A stretch of 64,000 nucleotides of DNA from Flexifilum sp963727545 (GTDB lineage: Bacteria > Chloroflexota > Anaerolineae > Aggregatilineales > Phototrophicaceae): assembly GCA_963727545.1 (NCBI GenBank), contig CAVSGS010000013.1:248001-312000 (forward strand). Direction: 5' to 3'. Below the pieces are notes generated by a model. The model saw only the letters and a list, made by a program, of their open reading frames with translations, made no database searches and was not told the origin of the DNA. Shown one piece after another: positions 25,308 to 34,148 of the stretch. The position numbers and the translations under genes are program-made. The stretch's first letter is position 1; every line of letters starts with the position of its first letter.

Positions 25308-25865
25308 AAAAGTGCGCTCCTTTAGAACGCTCTAACTCAGTTTCGAATGTCTCGAAATGATACCGCTTTCTCTAACCGAGGCACAGAACTAGGCAAACTT
25401 TTCGGCAACGACGTGACAATCAGCAGGGGTGATTGTGCGATTTGTCACGTGGGGGGAATGAAATTCCAAGCTAAGATAATGGTGACAATTTGATGAGGTT
25501 TGTGCCTCCTAATTCAATGATGATTAAGTCGAGAGCGGTTAAAACAGCCGTTTGCGCTGCACCGCTCACGACATAACCATAGCGTCAACCTTTACGTGCG
25601 CAACCTCACAGGTTGGGGCGATCGGTCCCTAATACCGGTTACCCCTCTCCAGATAAGCCCCGACTGCGACCCAGTCGGTCGGCGACCTCTCACGCTTCAC
25701 GATGGGCAGGCGGAAGTTCGCGCACGGACGTCCGCCTGCGTCGTGAGTCACACCCGGCGACCCGCACAAACAGAACTCCAAACTAACGCTAACCCCAATT
25801 CTAGCGCGTTATGCTATCATTTTCACAAACAAGTGCTGGTTAAGCTGAGAAAGTGCTTAGGTTCG
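25308..25865. other. Gene-free interval, 558 bases, strongly structured
   Basis: It holds a TTAGAACGCTCTAA palindrome near the start of the gene to the left (25322-25335), an ACGTGACAA/TTGTCACGT inverted repeat (25411-25419 with 25442-25450), and a region of several stems at 25605-25765 (separate entry). An open frame passes through from 25596 but coding character only begins at the signal peptide at 25866. Confidence 0.6.
25605..25765. other. Clustered inverted repeats, possible structured RNA
   Basis: The stretch contains AACCTCACAGGTT, paired GACTG/CAGTC elements, and a long imperfect stem (TCACGATGGGCAGGCGGA near 25696 with TCCGCCTGCGTCGTGA near 25729). It ends about 100 bases before the copper-chaperone start. 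It does not match a riboswitch class I can name. Confidence 0.35.
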
Positions 25866-26777
25866 ATGAAAATGAGAATGCTTTGCGGCATCCTGCTGCT
25901 GTTGTGCTGCGGCAGCGTAGTGCAGGCACAGGACGAGCCGACCCCCGCTCTGCTGGTCTACAACGCATGGGTACGCCCAACCGCCCCCGCCTTAGCCGCC
26001 GACGCGACCCCGGAGCCGCCGCTCCCCGATACCGTGAGTGGTGCCTTCATGCTGATCCAAAACGTGAGCGATCAGGATTACACGCTGGTCGGCGTGAGCG
26101 ATGATTTCGCGGCGATGACGCAGCTGCACACGACGTCGATGGACGGCGGTGTGATGAAGATGCAGATGGTCGACGGCATCGACATCCCGGCGGGTGAGAC
26201 CGTCGAACTGGCATCCGGTGGCTATCACGTCATGCTGATGAATGTCACCCGCGATCTGTATCCCGATACGGCGGTCGCGCTAAGGTTGACGTTCGCCGAT
26301 GCCAGCGGCGCAACCTTTGATATCCCGGTTGGCGCGCTGGTAACGGACTTCCCGGCGGAGAGCAGTTCGCTGATCGTCGCCAATGCTATTGGGCGCTGGC
26401 AAGCAGGCGGCTACGTGGATATCTCATTCACGCTCGTGAATCAGAGCGATCAAGCGGACGTGCTCACGAATGTGAGCAGTGATCGCGCCGGGATCGAGGT
26501 ATCACCCACGACTGCCGTAGACATCCCGGCGCAGGGGATGGTTAACTATGGCGCTGACGTCCCCGCGAATCGGCTCTCCGGTTTTGCCGAGCCACCTCAA
26601 GCCGTGCTCATCACCCTGACGTTTCAATCGGGTATGACCCAGACGGTCGCCGTGCCGGTGGTCGATCCGACCGTCAGCGCGACGGCTGAACCGGCGCTGT
26701 CGATGGATATGGCGACGGCGGAGGCTTCGATGCCAATGGACATGCCGATGCCCGCAGCGACCGAGGCGGCGTCATGA
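25866..26777 (+). CDS. PCu(A)C copper chaperone with duplicated domain
   Basis: The 303-residue exported protein has a signal peptide (MKMRMLCGILLLLCCGSVVQA) and a first PCu(A)C domain with the copper motif MTQLHTTSM...MQM...YHVMLM (His and Met ligands). A second domain of similar fold follows (IVANAIGRWQAGGYVDISF) but without those ligands, and then a Met/Ala/Thr-rich tail with several MDM units. PCu(A)C proteins deliver Cu(I) to the CuA site of cytochrome oxidase. Its last four bases overlap the start of the SCO gene (ATGA). ATG 25866 was chosen because the signal peptide begins there. Confidence 0.88.
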   Translation: MKMRMLCGILLLLCCGSVVQAQDEPTPALLVYNAWVRPTAPALAADATPEPPLPDTVSGAFMLIQNVSDQDYTLVGVSDDFAAMTQLHTTSMDGGVMKMQMVDGIDIPAGETVELASGGYHVMLMNVTRDLYPDTAVALRLTFADASGATFDIPVGALVTDFPAESSSLIVANAIGRWQAGGYVDISFTLVNQSDQADVLTNVSSDRAGIEVSPTTAVDIPAQGMVNYGADVPANRLSGFAEPPQAVLITLTFQSGMTQTVAVPVVDPTVSATAEPALSMDMATAEASMPMDMPMPAATEAAS

Positions 26778-27460
26778 GCGAGCAGAAAGACGAACACGTC
26801 CACACTGGTCAAGCGAGTACGACCACGCGCAACCTGTTCATCGGTTTGATCCTGTGCGGTGTGCTGCTGATCGGGATCGTCGGGATACTGAATTTGCGCC
26901 AATCCGCCGCCGAGTCGACGCCCACGCCGACTTTCGCGCCGGACGTGCCGGGTGTAACGCCGGTCGAGCCGCCCAAGGCGCTGACCGATTTCACGCTGCC
27001 CGCCGATAATGGCGATCCGCTGACTTTCAGTAGTTTACAGGGCAAGTACACGCTGCTGTTCTTCGGCTATACCCACTGCCCGGATTACTGTCCGCTGACG
27101 CTGGCGAAGTGGAAACAGATCAAAACCGCGCTCGGCGATCAGGCGGCGAACCTGAACTTCGTCTTTATCAGCGTGGATGGCGAACGCGATACGCCCGCAG
27201 TCATGCAGCGCTATCTGAGCCGGTTCGACAACTCGTTCATCGGCTTGACCGGTGACGACGCGACCTTGACGCAGATTGGACCCGATTACGGGCTGTACTA
27301 TTCGCTGAACAAATCTGAAGGCGAGAACTACTCTGTCGATCACACCACTGTGACCTACTTGATCGATCCGCAGGGGAAGTTGATCGACTTATTCTCATTT
27401 GAAGCTGAAAACGACGTCATCATCTCGACGATTCAAAAGCAGATGGCGGCAGGGGCATAA
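26774..27460 (+). CDS. SCO1/SenC/PrrC family copper protein
   Basis: The 228-residue protein has one N-terminal membrane anchor (NLFIGLILCGVLLIGIVGIL) and an exported thioredoxin-like domain with the copper motif HCPDYCP (Cys-x3-Cys) and the distal His in SVDHTTVTYLID. SCO proteins act as thiol-disulfide reductase or copper donor in CuA maturation. It is translationally coupled to the PCu(A)C gene, a widely conserved pairing. A long hairpin follows. Confidence 0.93.
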   Translation: MSEQKDEHVHTGQASTTTRNLFIGLILCGVLLIGIVGILNLRQSAAESTPTPTFAPDVPGVTPVEPPKALTDFTLPADNGDPLTFSSLQGKYTLLFFGYTHCPDYCPLTLAKWKQIKTALGDQAANLNFVFISVDGERDTPAVMQRYLSRFDNSFIGLTGDDATLTQIGPDYGLYYSLNKSEGENYSVDHTTVTYLIDPQGKLIDLFSFEAENDVIISTIQKQMAAGA

Positions 27461-27506
27461 GGGCAAGTGCTCCCTCACCTTACGCGCCGAGCCAAGGTCT
27501 GATAGA

Positions 27507-27542
27507 GCGATAGAGCAGCCGCCCAGCGGTTGCTCTATCGCT
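27507..27542 (+). terminator. Long hairpin after the SCO gene
   Basis: Seventeen bases (27507-27523) pair with 27526-27542 with one G-U pair, a very long stem with a 2-base apex. There is no T-run right after it, so it may protect the mRNA 3' end or act as a weak terminator. Confidence 0.5.
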
Positions 27543-27657
27543 GGGACTCCCGGCGAAAAACCAACCTCGCAATCCAATCAGTGTTGTCAAGCAGACTTTT
27601 TTCGTAGTAAACTGTTGAAACACTACCGCCTAACATCATAATAATTCAAGGGAATCA

Positions 27658-28839
27658 ATGTCCAAGAAAACCTTGCCCACACGTGACCGATTTCTTCCCT
27701 TTGCGCGTCCTGATGTGGGGCAGGAGGAAATTGATCGGGTTGCAGAGGTGATTGCGTCCGGTTGGTTGACTACTGGACCGGTGACGCGCGAGTTCGCGGC
27801 GGCATTTGCCGAATTTGTTGGTGCCAAGCACGCGATTCCCGTCAATTCCGCCACCGCCGCGATGCATCTAGCACTGGAAGCCGCGGGCTTGCAGTCCGGT
27901 GATGAAGTGATCGTCCCGACCTTCACTTTTGCGGCGACGGCAGAGGTGGTTCGCTACTTCGATGCCAAGCCGGTGCTGGTGGATGTTGATCCTGAAACCC
28001 TGAATATTGATCCCAATCAGGTCCAAGCGGCGATCACGCGACGTACGAAAGTGATTATCCCGGTTCACGTTGCCGGACAAGCCGCCGATCTGGATGCGAT
28101 TCACGCGATTGCGCAAGAATACAATTTGATCGTGCTGGAAGATGCGGCGCACGCGCTGCCGACTTATCACAAGGGACGGATGGTCGGGCAGATTAGTCAT
28201 TTCACCGCGTTTAGTTTCTACGCAACGAAAACGCTGGCGACCGGTGAAGGCGGCATGATCACAACCGACAACGACGAATGGGCAGAACGCTGCCAGATCA
28301 TGTCGCTGCACGGCATCAGCAAAGATGCATGGAAACGCTACACCAAGGATTCAAGCTGGTATTACGAGATAGTCGCGCCCGGTTTCAAGTACAATCTCAC
28401 CGACGTTGCGGCGGCGATTGGCGTGGTTCAACTCTCTAAAGTCGAAAGCATGTTGCAACAGCGCGTCAAGATCGCCAAGCGCTACGATCGGGCTTTTGGC
28501 GCGGATCCGAGTTTGCAAATACCGACTGTGAGTTGGTTCAGCACGCATCCCTACCATCTCTACATCTTGCGGCTGAATCTCGATACGTTGACCATTGATC
28601 GTGCGGAGTTCATCAATGAGCTTACCGCCGCCAACATCGGCGTGAGCGTTCACTGGCTGCCGCTGCACATGCACCCCTATTACGTCGAAACCTATGGCTA
28701 CGCGCCGGATGATTTCCCGGTGGCGCGGCGGGAATACGAGCGGGTGATCTCGCTGCCGATTTATCCGACGATGACCGATGCTGACGTGGATTACGTGATC
28801 GAGGCGGTGCTGTCGATTGCCGCTGCGCATCGCGCTTAG
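27658..28839 (+). CDS. DegT/DnrJ/EryC1/StrS-family aminotransferase
   Basis: The 393-residue PLP enzyme matches sugar aminotransferases: N-terminal RPDVGQEEIDRVAEVIASG, NSATAAMHLAL, an acidic block (VLEDAAHALP) and the PLP lysine K191 in FSFYATKTLATGEGGM. Such enzymes convert a keto-sugar nucleotide to an amino sugar for surface polysaccharide. No other sugar-nucleotide gene is adjacent, so the exact product is unknown. It ends just before a bidirectional terminator. Confidence 0.9.
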   Translation: MSKKTLPTRDRFLPFARPDVGQEEIDRVAEVIASGWLTTGPVTREFAAAFAEFVGAKHAIPVNSATAAMHLALEAAGLQSGDEVIVPTFTFAATAEVVRYFDAKPVLVDVDPETLNIDPNQVQAAITRRTKVIIPVHVAGQAADLDAIHAIAQEYNLIVLEDAAHALPTYHKGRMVGQISHFTAFSFYATKTLATGEGGMITTDNDEWAERCQIMSLHGISKDAWKRYTKDSSWYYEIVAPGFKYNLTDVAAAIGVVQLSKVESMLQQRVKIAKRYDRAFGADPSLQIPTVSWFSTHPYHLYILRLNLDTLTIDRAEFINELTAANIGVSVHWLPLHMHPYYVETYGYAPDDFPVARREYERVISLPIYPTMTDADVDYVIEAVLSIAAAHRA

Positions 28840-28889
28840 GCTGTCGGCGTCGGCTGCGAAGCCGCCTTCCCCAAATTCGAGCAAAACTG

Positions 28890-28940
28890 CTGCTCGTCGC
28901 TCTCCCCGGTCACAGATGGGAGAGCGACGAGCAGTTTTTT
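28890..28940. terminator. Bidirectional terminator
   Basis: CTGCTCGTCGCTCTCCC (28890-28906) pairs with GGGAGAGCGACGAGCAG (28918-28934), followed by TTTTTT on the plus strand and by AAAA before the stem for the opposite transcript. It separates two convergent genes; the stop codon of the MurF-Alr gene uses the last two T of this run. Confidence 0.9.
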
Positions 28941-31482
28941 ATCGGCGCGGAGCGCGCGGGATGATCCCGCAGAGGACCTCGTAACTGATGGTGCCGAGCC
29001 GCGCGGCGATGTCGTCGGCGGTGATCACCTGATCGCCCTGCTTGCCGATCAGCACGACCTCGTCGCCGACGCGGACGCCGGGGATATTCTGCACGCTGAT
29101 GATGGTCTTTTCCATGCTCACCCGCCCGATGATCGGCGCGATCTCCCCATTGACCAGCACGTGCCCCCAGTTATTAGGCGCGCGCCGCAGACCGTCGGAG
29201 TAACCGACCGGGATCACGGCGATGCGCTCGCCGCCGCTCGCCGCGTGGTAAGTCGCGCCGTAGCCGACCGGATGACCGGCGGGCAGCGTCTTGACCTGCG
29301 CGATCACCGTTTTCCACGACAGTACCGGCTCGAACCCTTCCGGGACGTGTACCTGTTCGGACGGCGATAAGCCGTACATCGCCAGCCCGACGCGCACAGC
29401 GTTGAAATGCGCTTCCGGGGTCAGCAGCGTCCCGGCGGAGTTGGCGGCGTGAATGTACTTGAAGTTGAAGCCCGCCGCGCGCAAGGGCGTGAGCACCTGC
29501 TTAAAGCGTTCGATCTGTTCCATCGTGTAAGCTGGGTTTTCGTCCGCCATCGAGAAGTGGGTGTAGATACCCTCGACGTCGAGATGGCTTAGCGCGAGCA
29601 GTTGGCGGAAGAAGCGCACCGCATCGGCTGCCAGCACACCCAAGCGTCCCATCCCGGTATCGACTTTGACGTGTACCTTGAGCACGCCGCCGACTTCGCG
29701 CGCCGCGCGGTCGTAGTCGCGCGTGAGTTCGAGGTCGTAAATCGTCAGGGTGATGTCCTCGCGGACGGCTTCGCGGATCGCCTGAACCGGGGTGTAACTC
29801 ATGACGAGGATCGGCGCGTCGATGCCCACGCTGCGGAGTTCGAGCGCCTCTTGCATCGAGGCGACGGCGAGATGCTCCGCGCCGTTGAGCAGGGCGGTGC
29901 GCGCCACCGGGATCGCGCCGTGCCCGTAGGCATTGGCTTTGACGACCGCGAACAGCGTCACGTGGTCGCCGACCAGCGCCTTGAGTCCGCGCACGTTGGT
30001 CGCCAGCGCGTCGAGGTTGACCTCGACCCAACTCGGACGCAGCGGCTGAAGCTCGCGGTCGGCGGCGGTGATCAGGTCGAGGCGGGGCAGCAGCGCGGCG
30101 TCGGCTTCGTCGGTCAGCAGCGCTTGAGTGATCAACTCCATCCGCGCTGACGATCCGCCCTTGATCAGCACGATGTCGTTGGGACCAAGCAGGTCGTGAT
30201 CCTCGACTTGGGCGACGGCATCCTGTACGCCGTAAGTGACGCGGACGCGGCGCGCATCCAAGCCTTGATCGAGCGCAGCACGGGCGGTCAGCGCGGCGTC
30301 GGTGCCGGAGGTGACTAACAGGTCGATGAACTCGGCGGCGCGCTGCCCGACGATCCGGTGCCCGCGCTGCTTGTATTCGCCGAGGTTGTCCATGTCGCCA
30401 AAGATGAAGATGGCGCGGTGACTCTCGTCGGTGATGGCTTTGAGCCAGTCGAGCGCCGCCAGCGCTGAATGCGGATCGGCGCTGTAGGTGTCGTCGATCA
30501 GCAGGGAACCGCCGCTGCCGTTGATCGGGTTCATGCGACCGGGGAGAGGGTGCAAGCCGGTCAGCGCCTTGAGCGCCTCCTCCGGGGCGATGTCGTAGTG
30601 CTCGCCGATGGCGAGTGCGGTCAGGATGGCGTAAAGCTGGTGATTGCCGAGCAGCGGCGTCCAGCGCCCGACGAAGCGGTCGCTGCCGATGCGCACGTCG
30701 AAGCCGGTGCCGGTCGCGCCGAGGACGACGTTATAGGCGGTGATGTCCGCGCCAAAACCTTCAATGCCGACCGTCCACGCCTGCGCGCGGGTGCGGGTCG
30801 CCATTTTGCGGGTGCGGTCGTCGTCGTAGTTGAGCACGGCTAAGCCGCCGGTCGGCAGGTACTCGATCAGCACGCTGTCTTCCTGCGCCAGTTGATCGAC
30901 CGAGTCGAAGCGGTCGGCGTAACCGATGCGGGTGACGACGCCGACGCGTGGCTGCACCGAGAGCACCATCTCCGACATCTCGCCGGGCTGGGCGGCGCTC
31001 AGTTCGAGCACGACCATTTTGTGCTCCGGCGTGAGCTTCGCCAGCGTTTGCGGCAGATTGAGGCGACTACCGCCGTCGGTGCTTTTGTGGACGGCGTAGC
31101 GCGACCCCAAGACGTGGCTGATCGCCTCGACAGTGATCGATTTGCCCGACGTGCCGGTGACGGCGATCACGTGGGTGCCGAACTTGTTGAGGATGTAGTA
31201 GCACCATTTCATCAGCGCCGAGTCGACGTCTTTGACGAGGATCACCGACAGCCCGGACGTGTCGAAGTCCGGCGGACGGGTGCAGAGGACGCCGGTCGCG
31301 CCGTGATCGACCGCTTCCTGAATGTACTGATAGCCGTCGCCCCGGTCTGATTTGATCGGGACGTAGAGGTTGGACTCGGCGGCGAGCCGCGAGTCGAAAC
31401 AAAAATCACTGAACAACTGCGCGCCGGGTTCGCCGAACAACTGTCCGTTTGCTGCTTCCAGAAGGTCATAAAGACTGATCAT
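28939..31482 (-). CDS. MurF-alanine racemase fusion
   Basis: One 847-residue frame joins two cell-wall enzymes. Residues 1 to about 455 are UDP-MurNAc-tripeptide:D-Ala-D-Ala ligase (MurF), with the ATP loop AVTGTSGKSITVEAI and the FGDMDNLGEYKQRGHR segment. Residues about 475-847 are a fold III PLP alanine racemase with VVKANAYGHGAIPVA (PLP-lysine K515) and RVGLAMYGLSP. The racemase supplies D-Ala for the D-Ala-D-Ala that MurF adds. The later motif reads GRVSMEKTI where many racemases have GRVCMDQ. Same-chain MurF-Alr enzymes are known in Bacteroidetes. Confidence 0.9.
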   Translation of the reverse strand: MISLYDLLEAANGQLFGEPGAQLFSDFCFDSRLAAESNLYVPIKSDRGDGYQYIQEAVDHGATGVLCTRPPDFDTSGLSVILVKDVDSALMKWCYYILNKFGTHVIAVTGTSGKSITVEAISHVLGSRYAVHKSTDGGSRLNLPQTLAKLTPEHKMVVLELSAAQPGEMSEMVLSVQPRVGVVTRIGYADRFDSVDQLAQEDSVLIEYLPTGGLAVLNYDDDRTRKMATRTRAQAWTVGIEGFGADITAYNVVLGATGTGFDVRIGSDRFVGRWTPLLGNHQLYAILTALAIGEHYDIAPEEALKALTGLHPLPGRMNPINGSGGSLLIDDTYSADPHSALAALDWLKAITDESHRAIFIFGDMDNLGEYKQRGHRIVGQRAAEFIDLLVTSGTDAALTARAALDQGLDARRVRVTYGVQDAVAQVEDHDLLGPNDIVLIKGGSSARMELITQALLTDEADAALLPRLDLITAADRELQPLRPSWVEVNLDALATNVRGLKALVGDHVTLFAVVKANAYGHGAIPVARTALLNGAEHLAVASMQEALELRSVGIDAPILVMSYTPVQAIREAVREDITLTIYDLELTRDYDRAAREVGGVLKVHVKVDTGMGRLGVLAADAVRFFRQLLALSHLDVEGIYTHFSMADENPAYTMEQIERFKQVLTPLRAAGFNFKYIHAANSAGTLLTPEAHFNAVRVGLAMYGLSPSEQVHVPEGFEPVLSWKTVIAQVKTLPAGHPVGYGATYHAASGGERIAVIPVGYSDGLRRAPNNWGHVLVNGEIAPIIGRVSMEKTIISVQNIPGVRVGDEVVLIGKQGDQVITADDIAARLGTISYEVLCGIIPRAPRR

Positions 31483-31574
31483 TGTGTTGGTTTCTGTTGG
31501 TTATTGTTGGTTTGTTAGGAATTCAACGAGCGCGAACGAGACGCGAACTGGGCACAAGGCGAGTGTCTTTTTGT

Positions 31575-31580
31575 TATAAT
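31575..31580 (+). promoter_or_regulatory. -10 box of tgt
   Basis: TATAAT at 31575-31580, 29 bases before the chosen tgt start. It argues against the earlier in-frame start at 31589, which would leave almost no leader. Confidence 0.55.
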
Positions 31581-31609
31581 CACGCTGCTTGTTAACGAAA
31601 AGATCACTC

Positions 31610-32731
31610 ATGTCATTTTATTTCGAGACGACCAAAACGCAAAATAGTCAAGGGAACCATGCGCGCGCGGGCGTTTTCCACACGCCGCATGGTGACTTGC
31701 TGACGCCGGTGTTCGCGCCGGTGGGCACGCAGGCGACCGTCAAGGCGGTCATGCCGCGCGATTTGCACGAAGTCGGCGCGTCGCTGGTGCTGGCGAATAC
31801 GTATCATCTATACCTGCGCCCCGGCGACGATCTCGTCCGTGACATGGGGGGCTTGCACGAGTTCATGCAGTGGGACGGACCGATGCTGACCAACTCCGGC
31901 GGCTTTCAGGTCTTCAGTCTCGCCCAGATCAATAAGATCGACGACGAGGGCGTGACCTTCCGCAGCCATCTCGACGGCAGCAAGCACCGCTTCACGCCGG
32001 AAAAGTCGGTCGCCATTCAGGAGAACCTCGGCGCGGACATCATCATGTGCTTCGATCAATGCCCGATCCCGACCGACCGCGCGATTGTCGAGCGGGCGGT
32101 GGCGCGCACGAGCGCATGGGCGACGCGCTGCCGTGAAGCGCACCCGGATATGAGTCAGCAAGCCCTGTTCGGCATCCAGCAAGGCGGCATCTTCAACGAT
32201 TTGCGCGAGCAGTCGTCGGCGGTGCTGCGGGACCTCGATTTCCCCGGCTACGCCATCGGCGGGCTGGCGGTGGGCGAGAGCAAAGCCGAGATGTATCGCA
32301 CGCTCGACACCTGCGTGCCGCTGCTGCCAGACGACAAACCTCGCTACCTGATGGGCGTCGGCGCGCCCGACGATCTCGCCCAAGCGATTCTGCGCGGCGT
32401 CGACATTTTCGACTGCGTGCTGCCGACCCGCATCGCCCGCCACGGCGCGGCGTTCACGCCCGACGGCACGATCAACATGGGCAATCTCGCCTATGCGCGC
32501 GACCCGCTGCCGATCGATCCCGAATGCGACTGCTACACCTGCCAGAATTTTACGCGCGCTTACGTGCGTCACTTGATCAAGGCGAAAGAACTGCTCGCGC
32601 ACACGCTGCTGAGCATCCATAACATCCGCTTCTTGATCCGGCACGTCGAAGCGATGCGCGCTGCCATCCTGAACGATACTCTGCCCGAATACGTGGAGCA
32701 TTTTCTGCACCGGTACCTACAAGCTGCCTAG
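31610..32731 (+). CDS. tgt: tRNA-guanine transglycosylase (queuine/preQ1)
   Basis: The 373-residue enzyme exchanges guanine-34 of GUN-anticodon tRNAs for preQ1. Nucleophile Asp268 (FDCVLPTR) and the zinc site (Cys306, Cys308, Cys311 in CDCYTCQNF plus His in LLSIHN) are present. Oddly the usual TDSGGFQ motif reads TNSGGFQ (N95), although that Asp takes part in base recognition and catalysis. QueG at 50.7 kb belongs to the same pathway. ATG 31610 gives the usual N terminus (MSFYFETTKTQ). Confidence 0.93.
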   Translation: MSFYFETTKTQNSQGNHARAGVFHTPHGDLLTPVFAPVGTQATVKAVMPRDLHEVGASLVLANTYHLYLRPGDDLVRDMGGLHEFMQWDGPMLTNSGGFQVFSLAQINKIDDEGVTFRSHLDGSKHRFTPEKSVAIQENLGADIIMCFDQCPIPTDRAIVERAVARTSAWATRCREAHPDMSQQALFGIQQGGIFNDLREQSSAVLRDLDFPGYAIGGLAVGESKAEMYRTLDTCVPLLPDDKPRYLMGVGAPDDLAQAILRGVDIFDCVLPTRIARHGAAFTPDGTINMGNLAYARDPLPIDPECDCYTCQNFTRAYVRHLIKAKELLAHTLLSIHNIRFLIRHVEAMRAAILNDTLPEYVEHFLHRYLQAA

Positions 32732-32796
32732 AGATTAGGACGATCCGTTGAAGCCGCCGATTTTGCCCGTAGAATGCCGAGGTCGATCATAGCCGT

Positions 32797-33630
32797 ATGA
32801 GGAGAACCAAGCGGACTCTTGCTGCCGTCGCTTTCACATTGGTGAGCTGCAGCAGTCAAATCCTCCCGGCAGCAACCCCGACGATGCACGGTGCAGCGCT
32901 GCGCTTATACGCGACCACGCCCGCAGTCCCGTTGGTTCGTAATCTGACGACCGCTTATACCCGGCTGAATCCTTCGATTAGCTTCGAGTTGATTACCGGC
33001 GATTACGAGTCGATGGTGCAGGAGGTCATGCGCGACGAGAGCGCCTACTTGATCAGCAATCACCTCGATCAAGACAGCCCGCTGTGGGCTGCGCCGCTCG
33101 GTCAGGACGGACTCGCCGTGATCGTCCACCCGGACAACGACGTCACCGACCTGACGACGGCACAGCTGCGCAGTATTTATCAAGGCTGGATCGATCGGTG
33201 GGGCGACATCGGCGGGCGTGATGGCGAGATCGTCGTCGTCAGCCGCGAAGGGGGATCCGGCACAAGGCTGGAGTTCGAGAGCTTGATCATGGGGGCACGG
33301 CGGACGACGCCAATCGCGCAGATCGCGCCGTCCAGCGAGGCGATGGTCTTGAGCGTCGCCCGCGATCCGGCGGCGATCGGTTACGTCTCGATGAGCTATC
33401 TCGACGACAGCGTGCGCGCGCTTACGCTCGACGGCGCAGAACCGACCCTCGCCAACGTCTACGACAACGTTTATCCGTTACGGACGATCCTCTACATCTC
33501 CGGGCAGCACGAGCCGAGCGCCACCGACGAATTGGAGCAGCACTACCGTGCCTTCATCGGCTGGATGCAGAGTCCCGAAGGGCAGACGCTGGTCGAGCAG
33601 GGCTACGCGCCGCTGCTCCGCCCAGATTAG
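32797..33630 (+). CDS. PstS-like substrate-binding lipoprotein
   Basis: The 277-residue exported protein starts with a short signal and lipobox (FTLVSCSS), then a periplasmic-binding-type fold with REGGSGTRLEFESL, the oxyanion-binding motif of phosphate-binding PstS proteins, and ARDPAAIGYVSMSYL. It should bind phosphate or a similar anion at the cell surface. No pstCAB transporter genes lie next to it, so the partner is elsewhere or it acts as a sensor. Confidence 0.82.
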   Translation: MRRTKRTLAAVAFTLVSCSSQILPAATPTMHGAALRLYATTPAVPLVRNLTTAYTRLNPSISFELITGDYESMVQEVMRDESAYLISNHLDQDSPLWAAPLGQDGLAVIVHPDNDVTDLTTAQLRSIYQGWIDRWGDIGGRDGEIVVVSREGGSGTRLEFESLIMGARRTTPIAQIAPSSEAMVLSVARDPAAIGYVSMSYLDDSVRALTLDGAEPTLANVYDNVYPLRTILYISGQHEPSATDELEQHYRAFIGWMQSPEGQTLVEQGYAPLLRPD

Positions 33631-33634
33631 TTGA

Positions 33635-33674
33635 CCTCACCCCCCGACCCCCTCTCCATAGGGCGAGGGGGAGA
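33635..33674. repeat. CCTCACCCC/CTCTCC repeat
   Basis: CCTCACCCCCCGACCCCCTC then TCCATAGGGCGAGGGGGAGA, directly after the PstS-like gene. Confidence 0.65.
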
Positions 33675-33702
33675 AAAACAGGCACATATACACCTATTAT
33701 GG

Positions 33703-33731
33703 GTAGGGGCGGAACTCAGTTCCGCCCCTAC
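33703..33731. repeat. GTAGGGGC-type palindrome, GGAACTCAGTTCC core
   Basis: Perfect palindrome with GTAGGGGC/GCCCCTAC ends. Same ends as 48351-48378 but a different inner stem. Confidence 0.7.
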
Positions 33732-33755
33732 GAAAGTGATCGGTGTCGTTCGGGG

Positions 33756-34148
33756 TCACATACCGTAGGACATGATGGTCATGAAGACCGCGACCAGCAG
33801 CGCCGTGATGATCAGCCACATTGAGGTGAGGGCGACGTCGCGATAGATCCGCAGCCGCGTGCGCTGCTTCTGCATCTGCATTTCCGGGATGCGGATGCGG
33901 TAGAGCGCGCCCGCCGCTTCGCGGTTCTTGGGGTTAACGCGCAGCACGTTGTCGAGGCAGATCGAGCTTTGGTCGAGCGAGTCGACGGCGACGCTCATCC
34001 ACAACCACGCATCCTCGAAATCATTGTTTTCGTGGATGAGGTCGCGCAGCAGGTGACGCGCTTCGCCTCGCCGATCCTCCTTGACGAGATCGATTGCGTC
34101 GAGCAGCCGATCGATCCGTTCGCTCGCTTCGGCTTCCGGGATGGTCAT
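33756..34148 (-). CDS. Small helical-repeat protein with C-terminal membrane anchor
   Basis: The 130-residue protein has TPR-like helices (LLDAIDLVKEDRRGEARHLL, then CLDNVLRVNPKNREAAGALY) and one hydrophobic C-terminal helix (VALTSMWLIITALLVAVFM), so it is probably membrane-anchored with a cytoplasmic helical domain. Its ATG overlaps the stop of the PIG-L gene (ATGA at 34145-34148), showing coupled expression. Role unknown. Confidence 0.75.
   Translation of the reverse strand: MTIPEAEASERIDRLLDAIDLVKEDRRGEARHLLRDLIHENNDFEDAWLWMSVAVDSLDQSSICLDNVLRVNPKNREAAGALYRIRIPEMQMQKQRTRLRIYRDVALTSMWLIITALLVAVFMTIMSYGM

Noticed and set aside
25596..25865. N-terminal extension of the PCu(A)C protein
   Set aside because: The extension lacks coding character and precedes a clear signal peptide beginning at 25866.
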